A stretch of 47,765 nt of DNA. Origin: Phaeospirillum sp. (GTDB lineage: Bacteria; Pseudomonadota; Alphaproteobacteria; Rhodospirillales; Magnetospirillaceae). Both the position numbers and the translations under genes were made by a program. Below the pieces are notes generated by a model. It ran no database searches, was not told the origin of the DNA, and worked only from the letters and a program-made list of their open reading frames with translations. Positions within the stretch are counted from its first letter, which is position 1, and every line of letters begins with the position of its first letter. The stretch covers positions 1-47,765 of the forward strand of contig JAVBXM010000239.1 in assembly GCA_030824585.1 (NCBI GenBank). The letters are read 5' to 3'. Below are positions 7,853 to 16,152 of this stretch, one piece after another.

Positions 7853-9514
7853 TCAGCTTTCCTGGTAGAGCCAGTTGCGGATGATGGACAGAGCCTCTTC
7901 CGGGTGCTTCTCGACGATTTCGCCGATCTTGCGGATCGAGGAGGCCTTGACGCGGCCTTCCACCTTGTCGATGTCGATGAGCTCGTCGGCGATGACCTCT
8001 TCCTCGCCGCCCAGCGGCTGGGGCATGGCCGCCGCGCCGGGGCCGGTGAGTTGCGGCATGGCGCCGCCCTCGGCGGTCAGCAGGCGGCGGCCGTCGGGGC
8101 CGACCTGGCCCTGCATGGATTCGATGGCCCGGCTGATCAGCGGGCGCAGCACCAGCAGCAGGAACAGGATGGCGACCACCGACAGGCCCAGGTTCGACGC
8201 CACCTTCTCGACGAAGTCGCGACGCATGCCGAAGATGAACTCGCCGGGCTCCTCGGCCATGTCCAGCTCCTCGCCCTTGTAGAAGGGCATGGAGGCGACC
8301 TTGACCTGATCGTCGCGGTCCTTGGTGAAGCCGATGGCCGACTTGACCAGCGCCTCGATCTGCGTCAGCTCCTCGGCGGTGCGCTCGCGGTAGGTGGTCT
8401 GCTTGCCGTCGGCCGATTTCTCGCGCACGCCGTCGACGATGACGGCGGCGGAAACCTTGCGGATTTCGCCCATCTCGCGGACCGTGCTCTTGGTCTTGCG
8501 CGAGATTTCGTAGTTCACCGTTTCCTGGTTCTTGTTGATCTTGGTGGAGGTGCGGATGTTGCCCGACGATGAGGCGTTGGGGTCGGGCAGGTTCTGCTGC
8601 ACGGTGACCGGGGTGGGCTCGGCGTCCTGGCTCTGCTCGCCCTCGTTGACGGTGACCTGGGAGCGGACCACCTTGGTCTCGGGATCGAAGGTTTCCTCGG
8701 TGGTGGTGGCCTGGCTCAGGTCCATGTCCACCGTCACCTCGGCGCGCACGCGGCCCGGGCCCAGCGAGCGCTCCAGCAGGTCCTCGATGGTCTTGACCAG
8801 CTTGGCCTCGGTCTTGATCTTCATCTCCTCGGCGGTCTGGGCCTGATACTCCTTGGAGTTCTCGAAGCCCTTGGCCAGCAGGGTTCCCTTGTCGTCGACG
8901 ATGGAGATGCGCGACGGCTTCATCTTGGGGACGGCGGCGGCGATCAGGTGCTGGATGGCGCTGACCTGCCCCTTGTCCAGGCGCTGGGAGCCGTTCATCT
9001 TGATGATCACCGAGGCCGACGGTTCCTGGGTGTCGCGGGAGAACGCCTCGCGCTTGGGCAGCACCAGATGGACGCGGGCGGCCTTGACCTTGTCGATGGA
9101 GCGGATGGTCTTGGACAGCTCGCCTTCCAGGGCGCGGATCATGGTGATGTTCTGCTGGAAGCTGGTGGAGCCCAGGGCGTCCTGCTTGTCGAACAGCTCG
9201 TAGCCGGCCATGCGGCCGCCGCCGGGCAAAGCCTGTTCGGCCATGCGCACCCGCAGGTCCAGCTTGCGGTCCTTGGGCACCCAGACCTCGGTGCCGTCCT
9301 TCCTGAGCTCGTAGGGGATCTTGTCGGCGGTCAGCTTCTCGATGATCTGCTTGGAATCGCCCAGATCGAGATCGCCGTAGAGCAGCTCCATCTGCGGCGC
9401 GGCGACGCGGCTCATCAGATAGATGAAGAAGCCGAGAATACTGACGCCGACACCGGCGATGGCGGCCAGCCGCATGGGCCCCAGGCCGCGCAGCATCTGC
9501 AGGAATGCGTTCAC
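7853..9514 (-). CDS. fliF: Flagellar MS-ring protein FliF
   Basis: FliF forms the MS-ring in the inner membrane and is the first gene of this transcription unit. The start is GTG at 9514, with GGAG a few bases upstream. The 553 residues show a first membrane helix (about 14-36), YscJ-like ring-building motifs (TSFQQNITMIRALEGEL and KAARVHLVLPKREAF), a Ser/Asn/Asp-rich periplasmic linker near 290-330, and a second membrane helix (about 448-470). The cytoplasmic tail ends in PEEALSIIRNWLYQ, which binds FliG. The 303-bp region upstream should hold its promoter; a CtrA-like motif lies about 92 bases before the start. Confidence 0.97.
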   Translation of the reverse strand: MNAFLQMLRGLGPMRLAAIAGVGVSILGFFIYLMSRVAAPQMELLYGDLDLGDSKQIIEKLTADKIPYELRKDGTEVWVPKDRKLDLRVRMAEQALPGGGRMAGYELFDKQDALGSTSFQQNITMIRALEGELSKTIRSIDKVKAARVHLVLPKREAFSRDTQEPSASVIIKMNGSQRLDKGQVSAIQHLIAAAVPKMKPSRISIVDDKGTLLAKGFENSKEYQAQTAEEMKIKTEAKLVKTIEDLLERSLGPGRVRAEVTVDMDLSQATTTEETFDPETKVVRSQVTVNEGEQSQDAEPTPVTVQQNLPDPNASSSGNIRTSTKINKNQETVNYEISRKTKSTVREMGEIRKVSAAVIVDGVREKSADGKQTTYRERTAEELTQIEALVKSAIGFTKDRDDQVKVASMPFYKGEELDMAEEPGEFIFGMRRDFVEKVASNLGLSVVAILFLLLVLRPLISRAIESMQGQVGPDGRRLLTAEGGAMPQLTGPGAAAMPQPLGGEEEVIADELIDIDKVEGRVKASSIRKIGEIVEKHPEEALSIIRNWLYQES

Positions 9515-9605
9515 GTCGTCTCCATCGGGTGCCCATCGGTTTGGTGCACGGAAGGGTGCCGCCGGCCGGCACGCGCGTCCAGATGACAGACTATGGTGTT
9601 GTCGC

Positions 9606-9620
9606 TGAAGAGATGGTTAA
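9606..9620 (-). promoter_or_regulatory. Near-match to a CtrA binding site upstream of fliF
   Basis: On the minus strand the sequence reads TTAA-CCATCTC-TTCA, one mismatch from the CtrA consensus TTAA-N7-TTAA, about 92 bases upstream of the fliF start. CtrA controls early flagellar promoters in several alphaproteobacteria. A one-mismatch hit of this length can occur by chance, so position is the main support. Confidence 0.35.
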
Positions 9621-9622
9621 CG

Positions 9623-9641
9623 CCCGGCAATTTTTGCCGGG
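9623..9641. repeat. CCCGGCAA inverted repeat (8-bp stem, 3-base loop)
   Basis: Positions 9623-9630 and 9634-9641 are perfect reverse complements around TTT. It lies next to the CtrA-like motif in the flgE-fliF gap. It could be a terminator hairpin or an operator. No clear T-run follows on the minus strand; four Ts follow on the plus strand at 9647-9650. Confidence 0.5.
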
Positions 9642-9740
9642 TCGGGTTTTGCCCTAGTTTGTCGGGTCCTTCGAGCGCCGGGGGCGGGCCTCCGCCCGCC
9701 GGGCTTTCGCGCCAGCAAGGCGCGCGGCCCCTTGGGCCTG

Positions 9741-9765
9741 TGAAGGAGGCCGGAATCGAACCGGC
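9741..9765 (-). other. tRNA 3'-end-like sequence (T-arm plus acceptor strand) without a tRNA body
   Basis: Read on the minus strand, 9765-9749 gives GCCGG-TTCGATT-CCGGC, a perfect 5-bp T-stem with a canonical T-loop. CTCCTTC-A at 9748-9741 follows, as expected for an acceptor 3' strand and discriminator base. CCA is not encoded (CAG follows). No GAAGGAG partner strand or D/anticodon arms could be placed upstream, so this is not a functional tRNA. It may be a remnant, or an attachment-site copy left by an integrated element, or chance. Confidence 0.45.
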
Positions 9766-9782
9766 GGCCTTCTGGCCGCCGG
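9761..9782 (-). terminator. GC-rich hairpin downstream of flgE
   Basis: A perfect 9-bp stem (CCGGCGGCC / GGCCGCCGG) with a 4-base loop lies 36 bases after the flgE stop. No U-run follows, so any terminator role would be non-canonical. It overlaps the tRNA-like T-arm. Confidence 0.4.
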
Positions 9783-9817
9783 GTCTTGTCAGGAAGCACG
9801 ATGGGTGGATGGACGGG

Positions 9818-12352
9818 TTAACGCTTGATCTGCACCAGTTCGTCCAGCATCTGGTCGGCAGTGGTGATGATCTTGGCCGCCGCCGAGTAGGCGCGCTGGG
9901 TCACGATCATGGTGGTGAACTCGGCACCGATATCCACGGTCGAGGCTTCCAGCGAGGCCGACTGCACCGAGCCGGCGCCGGCGTTGTTGGCGACGCGCAA
10001 CGTGTAGGAGCCCGAGGTGTTGGTCTCGATCCAGGAATTGCCGGTGAGCGATTCCAGGCCGTTGGGGTTGGTGAAGGTGGCGATGGGGATCTGGAAGACA
10101 GGGCGGCGGACGCCGTTGTCGAACAGGGCGGTGACCACGCCGTCGGTGCCCACCGACACGCCGGAGAAGTTGCCGAACTTGGCGCCGTTCTGGGTCAGGT
10201 AGGACAGCTGATAGGTGCCGCCCAACTGGGTCATGCCGTCGGCCTGCGAGGTATTGCCCACGAACCAGTTGATGCGCTGGTCGGCACCGGTGCCGTTGGG
10301 CACCAGGGTCATACTTTGCGCGCCGTTGGCCCAGTTCACCGCCATCTTGCCCACGTTGACCTCCTTGGGCGTGCCGTCGCCGTTGAAGGTGATGGCGGGA
10401 TCGGTGGCGGTGATGGCGTTGATCTTGAAGATACCGTCGACATTGTCCAGCGAGGGGATGGCCGAGCTCCAGTTGCGGGTCTGCGACTGGATCAGATTGG
10501 TGCCCAAATCGGTGCAATTCACGGTCATGGTGCTGGCGCCGGTCTGCTGGACGATTTCCACGGTCGAGCCGTTGGCGCGGAACAGCGGCATGGTCGAGCC
10601 CAGCGAAATCACGTCGGTGGCGAACAGGTCGCCGGCCGCAGCGTTGTAATTGGTGTCCTTATCCCAAATGCGCGGGTTCCGCAGGGTCTGGGCCAGCACG
10701 GTGGCGACATCGGAGCCCGAGGTATAGCTGGTGCTGTTGAGGTTGACGATTACGTGGTTCGTGCCGGTATGGGTGAGGGTGCCCTTGGTGTCGAACACCA
10801 CGTTCAGGTCCTCGCCGCCGACCGAGAAGGTGATCTGCTTGCCGTGCAGGTTCTGGATGTCGGCGTTGGAGGTGGCGGTAAAGTCCAGGCGGCCTTGGCT
10901 GGCATAGACCAGAGACGGGTTGGACTGGTCCAGGATGTCCATGGACGCAGCGCCCGAGGGCGGCGTGACGCCGCGCTGTTCCTGATAGGGTGTGGTGTCG
11001 GTGATGATGTAGTCGGCAGGCGTCAGGTCCATGCCGTTCGGGAAACCGGCGCCCAGGGTCACCTTATAGTAGCCGGTATTGGTGGTGCCGCTGGTGGAGT
11101 TGGCGATGCGGACGTAGTCTCCGCTCTGGAGGCCCCAGTTGCGGGGATCCTGGCCCAGATTCAGGTGGGGGCCGCCGACAGCCAGGAACTGGCATCCCGA
11201 GAGATTGCGGGTGGTGCCGTTGAACTCGACCGTCACGGTGGTCGGTGCGGCGTCGTCGATAATGGCCGGGCTGGCCGCCACGGTCTGGCTCACGTACCAG
11301 TCGCCGTTATTGCTGCTGGCGGTGCCCGAGGCACCGGAAATATTCAGGACTGAACCGGCGGGCAGTGCCTCCTGGGAGCCGAGAAGGGTGGCGTGCAGGG
11401 GGTCCAGGGTGTTCGCCGGCATGGCGATGGCGCCGGTGCTGGCGAAATACCCCATCGAGGTGGTGCTGGCCGAGGTGACCAGGGTGGTGGTGCTTCCGGA
11501 CGCCTCGCCCACGAGCTTGAACGTCGCCGTATCGTTGTTGGCGGCGTTGGTGAGTGTGGTGTTGACCGAGAAGAAGTTGCTCTTGGTCTCCACGTCCCAC
11601 TGGTTCGAGTTGGTTTTCGTCCAGTTGACGTTGAAATTATGGGTGTCGCCCAAGCTGTCGTAGATCAGCACGCTGGTCTGGTGGTAGCCCGACGACGAGG
11701 TGCTGGCCGGGTTGTAGATGGTGTCGCCCGACGGCAGGTTGGCGCCCATCTTGATCTGAGTGGTCTGGTCGGCGGTGCCGCCGATGGTCTTCAGATTGAG
11801 GGACTTGGTTTCCTGCGGATTGATGATGTTCTGGTTGATGTAGTGGAAGGTGCCGTCCGCCTGCTTGTAGGCCTTCATGTAGGTGTTGCCGTCGACGGTC
11901 AGCTCGGTCGGCTTGGCCAGGACGTTGTTGTTGGTCGGCTGCAGCGGCCAGCCCTGGACGTAGAAGCCCGACACGTTCTGCAGATAGCCTTCCTTGTCCA
12001 CCTTGAACGATCCGGCGCGGGTATAGGCGAACATGCCGTTGCCCGAGGTGGCCGAATCGGGGTCGGTGTTGACCACGAACATGCCCTGGCCCGACAGGGC
12101 CAGGTCGGTGGAGTTGGTGGTGGCCTGCAGCAGGCCCTGGTTGTCGATGGCCGCCCGGGGCTTGGACTGGACGCCGCCCGGCGAATAGGTGGTCAGGGAG
12201 ACCTGCTTGGTCACCAGGGTCTGGAAGTTGACCTTGGCCCCCTTGTAGCCGGTGGTGTTCACGTTGGTGATGTTGTCCGAAATGGCTCCCATGGCGCTGG
12301 ACTGAGAAGCCAGACCGGAGACACCCGAGAACAATGCGCCGTACAAGCTCAT
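9818..12352 (-). CDS. flgE: Flagellar hook protein FlgE (enlarged)
   Basis: FlgE polymerises into the hook. The N-terminal D0 region is clear: MSLYGALFSGVSGLASQS, then AISDNITNVNTTGYKGA. The C-terminal D0 region is too: SASLEASTVDIGAEF, then RAYSAAAKIITTADQMLDELVQIKR. At 844 residues it is about twice the usual length. The extra sequence is a Thr/Ser/Asn-rich central region (about 200-650), which should form expanded surface domains. It lies 22 bases after flgD and is the third gene behind the sigma-54 promoter at 14985-15001. Lys and Cys are scarce in the insert. The family is certain; the role of the enlarged surface is unknown. Confidence 0.94.
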   Translation of the reverse strand: MSLYGALFSGVSGLASQSSAMGAISDNITNVNTTGYKGAKVNFQTLVTKQVSLTTYSPGGVQSKPRAAIDNQGLLQATTNSTDLALSGQGMFVVNTDPDSATSGNGMFAYTRAGSFKVDKEGYLQNVSGFYVQGWPLQPTNNNVLAKPTELTVDGNTYMKAYKQADGTFHYINQNIINPQETKSLNLKTIGGTADQTTQIKMGANLPSGDTIYNPASTSSSGYHQTSVLIYDSLGDTHNFNVNWTKTNSNQWDVETKSNFFSVNTTLTNAANNDTATFKLVGEASGSTTTLVTSASTTSMGYFASTGAIAMPANTLDPLHATLLGSQEALPAGSVLNISGASGTASSNNGDWYVSQTVAASPAIIDDAAPTTVTVEFNGTTRNLSGCQFLAVGGPHLNLGQDPRNWGLQSGDYVRIANSTSGTTNTGYYKVTLGAGFPNGMDLTPADYIITDTTPYQEQRGVTPPSGAASMDILDQSNPSLVYASQGRLDFTATSNADIQNLHGKQITFSVGGEDLNVVFDTKGTLTHTGTNHVIVNLNSTSYTSGSDVATVLAQTLRNPRIWDKDTNYNAAAGDLFATDVISLGSTMPLFRANGSTVEIVQQTGASTMTVNCTDLGTNLIQSQTRNWSSAIPSLDNVDGIFKINAITATDPAITFNGDGTPKEVNVGKMAVNWANGAQSMTLVPNGTGADQRINWFVGNTSQADGMTQLGGTYQLSYLTQNGAKFGNFSGVSVGTDGVVTALFDNGVRRPVFQIPIATFTNPNGLESLTGNSWIETNTSGSYTLRVANNAGAGSVQSASLEASTVDIGAEFTTMIVTQRAYSAAAKIITTADQMLDELVQIKR

Positions 12353-12374
12353 GATATCCTCCTGATCCTAAATC

Positions 12375-13175
12375 CTACTGGCTGCTCGAGCCGGTGTTGT
12401 TCGAAGAGGCCGACTGCAGCGCCTGAAGCTGCGCCAGCGCGGCCTGGTATTGGGCGTTGGCGGCGGCCAACTGGGCGTTGTTGATGCCGGCCGTGTTGTC
12501 TTTGATGCTGACCACCTTATCCATGGTCAGCGCGATGTCGTTGCCCTTGGTTCCGGCTCCCATCACCAGCTGGCTGCCGTTGGTGGCGTCGTTGGTCACC
12601 TTGGTGACCCGGCCGAAGGTGGTGCTGGTGGTGGTGATGGAGGTGCCGTCGGCGGCGGTGGCCACCACCTGGATGGAATAGCGGCCGTCGTCGAGCTGGG
12701 TGCCCGACGAGTCCTTGCCGTTCCAGCTGATGTCGTGGCGGCCCGAGGCGGTCTCGCCGGTGATGGAATTGACCTGCTTGCCCGACGAGTCCTTGATCAG
12801 GATCTTCACGTCGCGGGCTTCCTTGGGCAGGGTGTAGGACAGCGAGGCCGCCCCGTCCTGCAGCGCCAGGTCGGTGCCGGCCACCTCGACGGTCTGGCCG
12901 AGATAGCTGATGCCCTGCGAGGTCTGGGCCGTCTGCTGTAGCTTGATCAGCTTTTCCAGGTTGGAATTGGCGTTGATCTGCTGCTCGACGCTGGAGAACT
13001 GGACCAATTGGTTGGTGAACTGGGTCGAGTCCATGGGCGACAGCGGGTCCTGATGCTTGAGCTGGGTGGTCAGCATGGTCAGGAAGGTATTGAAGTTGCT
13101 GCCGAGCGTCGCCTTGCCCGCCGTTGATCCGGTGGCGGTACTGTTGGCTGCTGCTGATGTATCGACGGTGGTCAT
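12375..13175 (-). CDS. flgD: Hook-capping scaffold protein FlgD
   Basis: FlgD caps the growing hook. The 266 residues begin with a Thr/Ser/Ala-rich export region. The conserved FlgD N-terminal signature follows (about 27-75): NTFLTMLTTQLKHQDPLSPMDSTQFTNQLVQFSSVEQQ. The centre holds the FLN-like/tudor-like fold (SYTLPKEARDVKILIKDSSGK, SWNGKDSSGTQLDDGRY), and the C-terminus is Ala/Gln-rich. It lies between fliK (11 bases) and flgE (22 bases) in one transcription unit. Confidence 0.95.
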   Translation of the reverse strand: MTTVDTSAAANSTATGSTAGKATLGSNFNTFLTMLTTQLKHQDPLSPMDSTQFTNQLVQFSSVEQQINANSNLEKLIKLQQTAQTSQGISYLGQTVEVAGTDLALQDGAASLSYTLPKEARDVKILIKDSSGKQVNSITGETASGRHDISWNGKDSSGTQLDDGRYSIQVVATAADGTSITTTSTTFGRVTKVTNDATNGSQLVMGAGTKGNDIALTMDKVVSIKDNTAGINNAQLAAANAQYQAALAQLQALQSASSNNTGSSSQ

Positions 13176-13186
13176 GGAACCTGCTC

Positions 13187-14932
13187 CTACACCGAGATGT
13201 CGACGCCGGAGCGTCCGCCGAGGGTGCGGCCCCGGGTGGCCTGGGCCGCGCCGGCGCCGGCCAGTTGGCCGTCCTCGCCGTTGGCGTTGCCGCGGCTGCG
13301 GCCGCGGCGGGACCGGGCGTTGTTGTTGCGGTCGGCGTTCTGCTGCTGCTCGCCGCCCTTCAGGCTGAAGGTGGTGGCGGCGCTGTCGGGCTTGAGGCCC
13401 GCATCCTCCAGGGCCTTCTCCAGGCCCTTGGCGTCCTTTTGCAGCATGGCCAGGGTCTCGGGCTTGTCGGCGGTGACGGTGGCCGAGACGCGGCCGTCCG
13501 AGCTGACTTCCAGCTTGATCTCGATCTTGCCCAGCTCATGGGGCTTCAACTGGATCTTGATGGTGTCGGCGCCGTCCTTGACCTGCTTGTCGATCTGGAC
13601 GGTGACCTGCTCCATCACCTGGGCCTGCATCGGGGGGCGGGGCGTCCGGGCGGCGGACTGGGCCGCCTGGCCGGCCGAGGCCTTGTCGGCGGCCTGGGCG
13701 CCGCCCACTCCGGCCAGACCGATGACGGTGCGCTGCTCGGGGGCGGCATCCTCGGTGACCGAGGCTTCCACCTGGGCGGCCAGGATGGCGGCGAAGGGGC
13801 TTGTCTCGGCCTCGGCGACCGTGGCGACGCCCGTATCCTGGGTCAGGGTGATGTCGGCCTGGACCAATGCGGCGCCGGTATCCTGGTTGGAGGCGAAGCC
13901 CTGGCCCGCCTGCGGGTCCTGGCCGCTGTCCTGGGCGATGCCCTGGGCGGCCAGATCGAGCAGGGACAGGGCCTCGACCACCGTCGCGGCGGTCTGGGCG
14001 GCGGGAGTGGCATCGGCGGTCTTGGTCTGGACCTTGATGTCGAGATGGACGTTGGAGCCGGACAGCATGGCCGCCAGGTCGCGGGCCTGCTGGTCGGCCA
14101 GGTCGCCCATCTGGTCAGTGCTGTTGGCTTCGGCGGCGGCCTTGTGCTGGCCCACCTTGGCGATCATCTGGTTGACCAGCTCGGTGGCGGCGTCCAGGGC
14201 GTCGTCCATGTCGCCGTCCTGGATGTCGTTGACCAGACGGCTTTCCAGGTCGTTGATGCGCTGGCGATCCTCGGCGGACAGGCCGGCCATGGGATCGTCC
14301 TCGCCCTTGCCGTCGTCGGTGCCGTTCAACTGGGCCTTCACGCTCTGGGCCAGGGCCGTCAGGTCCAGGGTGGGGGCGTCGCCGGAGGTGTCGACCTGCA
14401 CGATCTGCACGGTTTCGGTGATGGTTACGTCGATGGCGACCACGATCTCGTCGTCGTCCTTGGCCTTGGTCTCGACGGTGCCGTCGTCCTGGGCGGCGGC
14501 GTCCTCGTCCGTGGCGTCGGTATCGGCGGCCTGGACGGCGGTCTTGCCGTTGTCGTCCTGGGCCGGAGCCGGAGCGGCCTCGGTGTCGTCATTCTTGCGG
14601 GCATTGGCGGAGCCGGTGCCGGCGGCGCGGGACGGCTTGTCGGCCTTCAGGGCGGATCGGGTATCCTTGGCGTCGGGTTGGGCGTCCTCGCGGGCGTCCT
14701 TGGCGTCGACCTTCACTTCCATGTGCAGGCGGGTGATGTGCTCGGACAGGACCTTGTCGCCCGATGCCAGGCCGCTCAGATTGCCGACCTTGCCGGCGAA
14801 GCGCTGGGTGGTCTGCTGCAGCAGCGAGAGGAAGGCGTCTTCCGCCGACACGCTGGACTGCTGCTTATCCTGACTGACCGCAGTCATGTTGGCTTCGGGT
14901 ACCACACGCTTGTCGATGGATTGCACGGTCAT
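13187..14932 (-). CDS. fliK: Flagellar hook-length control protein FliK
   Basis: FliK measures hook length and switches export specificity. The long N-terminal part is Ala/Asp/Gln-rich and low in complexity. The conserved C-terminal hook domain (about 455-550 of 581) contains IKIQLKPHELGKIEIKLEV and VSATVTADKPETLAMLQKD. I chose ATG 14932 (MTVQSIDKRV) over a TTG at 15001 because the TTG lies inside the sigma-54 promoter at 14985-15001 and would precede the transcript. GGGGA sits about nine bases upstream of the ATG. The protein ends in an Arg/Asn-rich tail. It is the first gene of fliK-flgD-flgE. Confidence 0.9.
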   Translation of the reverse strand: MTVQSIDKRVVPEANMTAVSQDKQQSSVSAEDAFLSLLQQTTQRFAGKVGNLSGLASGDKVLSEHITRLHMEVKVDAKDAREDAQPDAKDTRSALKADKPSRAAGTGSANARKNDDTEAAPAPAQDDNGKTAVQAADTDATDEDAAAQDDGTVETKAKDDDEIVVAIDVTITETVQIVQVDTSGDAPTLDLTALAQSVKAQLNGTDDGKGEDDPMAGLSAEDRQRINDLESRLVNDIQDGDMDDALDAATELVNQMIAKVGQHKAAAEANSTDQMGDLADQQARDLAAMLSGSNVHLDIKVQTKTADATPAAQTAATVVEALSLLDLAAQGIAQDSGQDPQAGQGFASNQDTGAALVQADITLTQDTGVATVAEAETSPFAAILAAQVEASVTEDAAPEQRTVIGLAGVGGAQAADKASAGQAAQSAARTPRPPMQAQVMEQVTVQIDKQVKDGADTIKIQLKPHELGKIEIKLEVSSDGRVSATVTADKPETLAMLQKDAKGLEKALEDAGLKPDSAATTFSLKGGEQQQNADRNNNARSRRGRSRGNANGEDGQLAGAGAAQATRGRTLGGRSGVDISV

Positions 14933-14984
14933 AGTCTTGTCCCCGCAGAATGGGCTCGCGAACGGTCTTTCGCGTCCATTCCTC

Positions 14985-15001
14985 AGCAAGCGGCGGGCCA
15001 A
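14985..15001 (-). promoter_or_regulatory. Sigma-54 (-24/-12) promoter of fliK-flgD-flgE
   Basis: The minus strand reads TTGGCCCG-CCGC-TTGCT, matching the consensus YTGGCACG-N4-TTGCW with one change and exact GG to GC spacing. The expected start of transcription is about 40 bases upstream of the fliK ATG at 14932. Sigma-54 control of hook genes by FlbD is established in related bacteria, and flbD is encoded in the same block. Confidence 0.8.
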
Positions 15002-15125
15002 GTCGTGCCGGTTGGAATACCTTATTGATTCATATCGATAATTTTTTTGTCTATCGCGAAGGCGGGGAGCCGGGAGGTGACGGTGGACGGAAAAAAATGC
15101 CGGGTGTGGGGAAAAGCCTGCCGGT

Positions 15126-15386
15126 TCAGTAGATGTCCCGGTCGGCTTCGTCGTCCTTGGCCAGGCTCATGATTCCCACGCCCATGGCCACCGAGCCGAA
15201 GGTGACGAACAATCCGCCGAACAGCAGGAGCAGCACCGGGAACGGGTTGGGGGAATCCATGGCCAGGGTGCGGATGTGGCCGAGATCGGTGGCCAGCACC
15301 AGGGCGCCGAAGGTCGCTCCGGCGGCAAGGCCGTAGCACAGGTGCTGGGCCAGGAATTTCAGCGGCTCGCGTTCCTTGGGCGTCAT
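15126..15386 (-). CDS. Small inner-membrane protein of unknown function
   Basis: ATG 15386 (MTPKEREPLKFLAQH) gives 86 residues. It lies four bases after the stop of the CinA-domain gene, which suggests translational coupling. Two hydrophobic segments are visible: about 13-33 (CYGLAAGATFGALVLA) and about 50-75 (FPVLLLLFGGLFVTFGSVAMGVGIM). The C-terminus is acidic (KDDEADRDIY). I do not recognise a named family. Small two-helix proteins of this shape are common in alphaproteobacteria. The longer in-frame start at 15470 would overlap the upstream gene by 80 bases and adds an unlikely Trp/Pro-rich extension, so I rejected it. Confidence 0.75.
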   Translation of the reverse strand: MTPKEREPLKFLAQHLCYGLAAGATFGALVLATDLGHIRTLAMDSPNPFPVLLLLFGGLFVTFGSVAMGVGIMSLAKDDEADRDIY

Positions 15387-15390
15387 GGGA

Positions 15391-16125
15391 TCATCCCTCG
15401 GCCAAGGCGGCGCCCAGCTCGGCCGCCAGGACGCGGGTTTCGGCCATGACGCCGTCCAGCCGCCCGGCATCGGTGCCGCGCGCCACGATGGTGACCAGCG
15501 AGCGGCCCTCGGTGAACGAGGGATAGGACCCCACCTCCACCTCGGGATGGCGGTCCTGGATGCGGGTCAGCCCCTCGGCCAGATCGCCTTCGCGCACCGC
15601 CAGGGTGACGGAACGCGACAGGTGGGGCGGGCCTTCCGCCAGGGTATGGCGGATGCCCTCGAACATGGCCCGCAGGATGGACGGCACCCCGGCCATGACG
15701 AAGACGTTGGCCATGCGGAAACCCGGCGCCTGACTGACGGGATTGTCCACCAACTGGGCGCCCACCGGAATTTCCGCCATCTTGAGGCGGGCGGCGTTGA
15801 GTTCGCCGTCGCCATAGCGGCTTTGCAGGCGGCGAACGGCCTCGGGGTTGCGCTCCAGCGGTACGCCGAAGGCCCTGGCGATGGCGGCCGAGGTGATGTC
15901 GTCGTGGGTGGGGCCGATGCCGCCGCTGGTGAAGACGTAGGTGTGGGAGGTCCGGAGCGCGTCCAGGGCGGCGACGATGGCCGGCTGGTCATCGCGGACG
16001 ATGCGCACTTCCGACAGGGTGATGCCGCGTGCCGCCAGTTCCTTGCCCAGATAGGCGACATTGGCATCCTGGGTGCGACCCGACAGGATTTCGTTGCCGA
16101 TCACCAGGATTGCCGCGTTGGCCAT
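15391..16125 (-). CDS. CinA-type molybdopterin-binding domain protein
   Basis: This 244-residue protein carries the MoaB/MogA-like (MoCF) domain found in the N-terminal half of CinA. The start AAILVIGNEILSGRTQDAN and the central TSGGIGPTHDDITSAAIARAFG are diagnostic. The C-terminal nicotinamide-nucleotide amidase domain of full CinA is absent, so this is a stand-alone COG1058-type protein. Some relatives are annotated as pyrophosphatases or as competence/damage-inducible proteins; the true substrate is not shown here. ATG 16125 is preferred over ATG 16131 because GGGGAG then sits six bases upstream instead of touching the start codon. Confidence 0.85.
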   Translation of the reverse strand: MANAAILVIGNEILSGRTQDANVAYLGKELAARGITLSEVRIVRDDQPAIVAALDALRTSHTYVFTSGGIGPTHDDITSAAIARAFGVPLERNPEAVRRLQSRYGDGELNAARLKMAEIPVGAQLVDNPVSQAPGFRMANVFVMAGVPSILRAMFEGIRHTLAEGPPHLSRSVTLAVREGDLAEGLTRIQDRHPEVEVGSYPSFTEGRSLVTIVARGTDAGRLDGVMAETRVLAAELGAALAEG

Positions 16126-16152
16126 GACCATCTCCCCTATGAGGGAGTGGCA

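Larger units (their letters stand above)
9515..9817. other. Intergenic region between flgE and fliF
   Basis: This 303-bp gap separates two minus-strand transcription units. It should hold the end of the fliK-flgD-flgE unit and the promoter of the fliF unit. Visible contents are a strong GC hairpin 36 bases after the flgE stop, overlapping a tRNA 3'-end-like sequence; further GC-rich palindromes near 9670-9720; a CCCGGCAA hairpin at 9623-9641; and a CtrA-like motif at 9606-9620. I found no convincing sigma-54 -24/-12 pair here: the closest, near 9546-9561, has the wrong spacing by one base. Confidence 0.6.

Noticed and set aside
9546-9561. Sigma-54 promoter before fliF (GGCACCCTTCCGTGCA on the minus strand)
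   Set aside because: The GG to GC spacing is one base too long.
9741-9830. A complete tRNA gene on the minus strand
   Set aside because: The T-arm and acceptor 3' strand are present, but no matching 5' acceptor strand, D-arm or anticodon arm could be placed.
13187-15001. FliK starting at TTG 15001
   Set aside because: The codon lies inside the sigma-54 -24/-12 element, so it would not be in the transcript.
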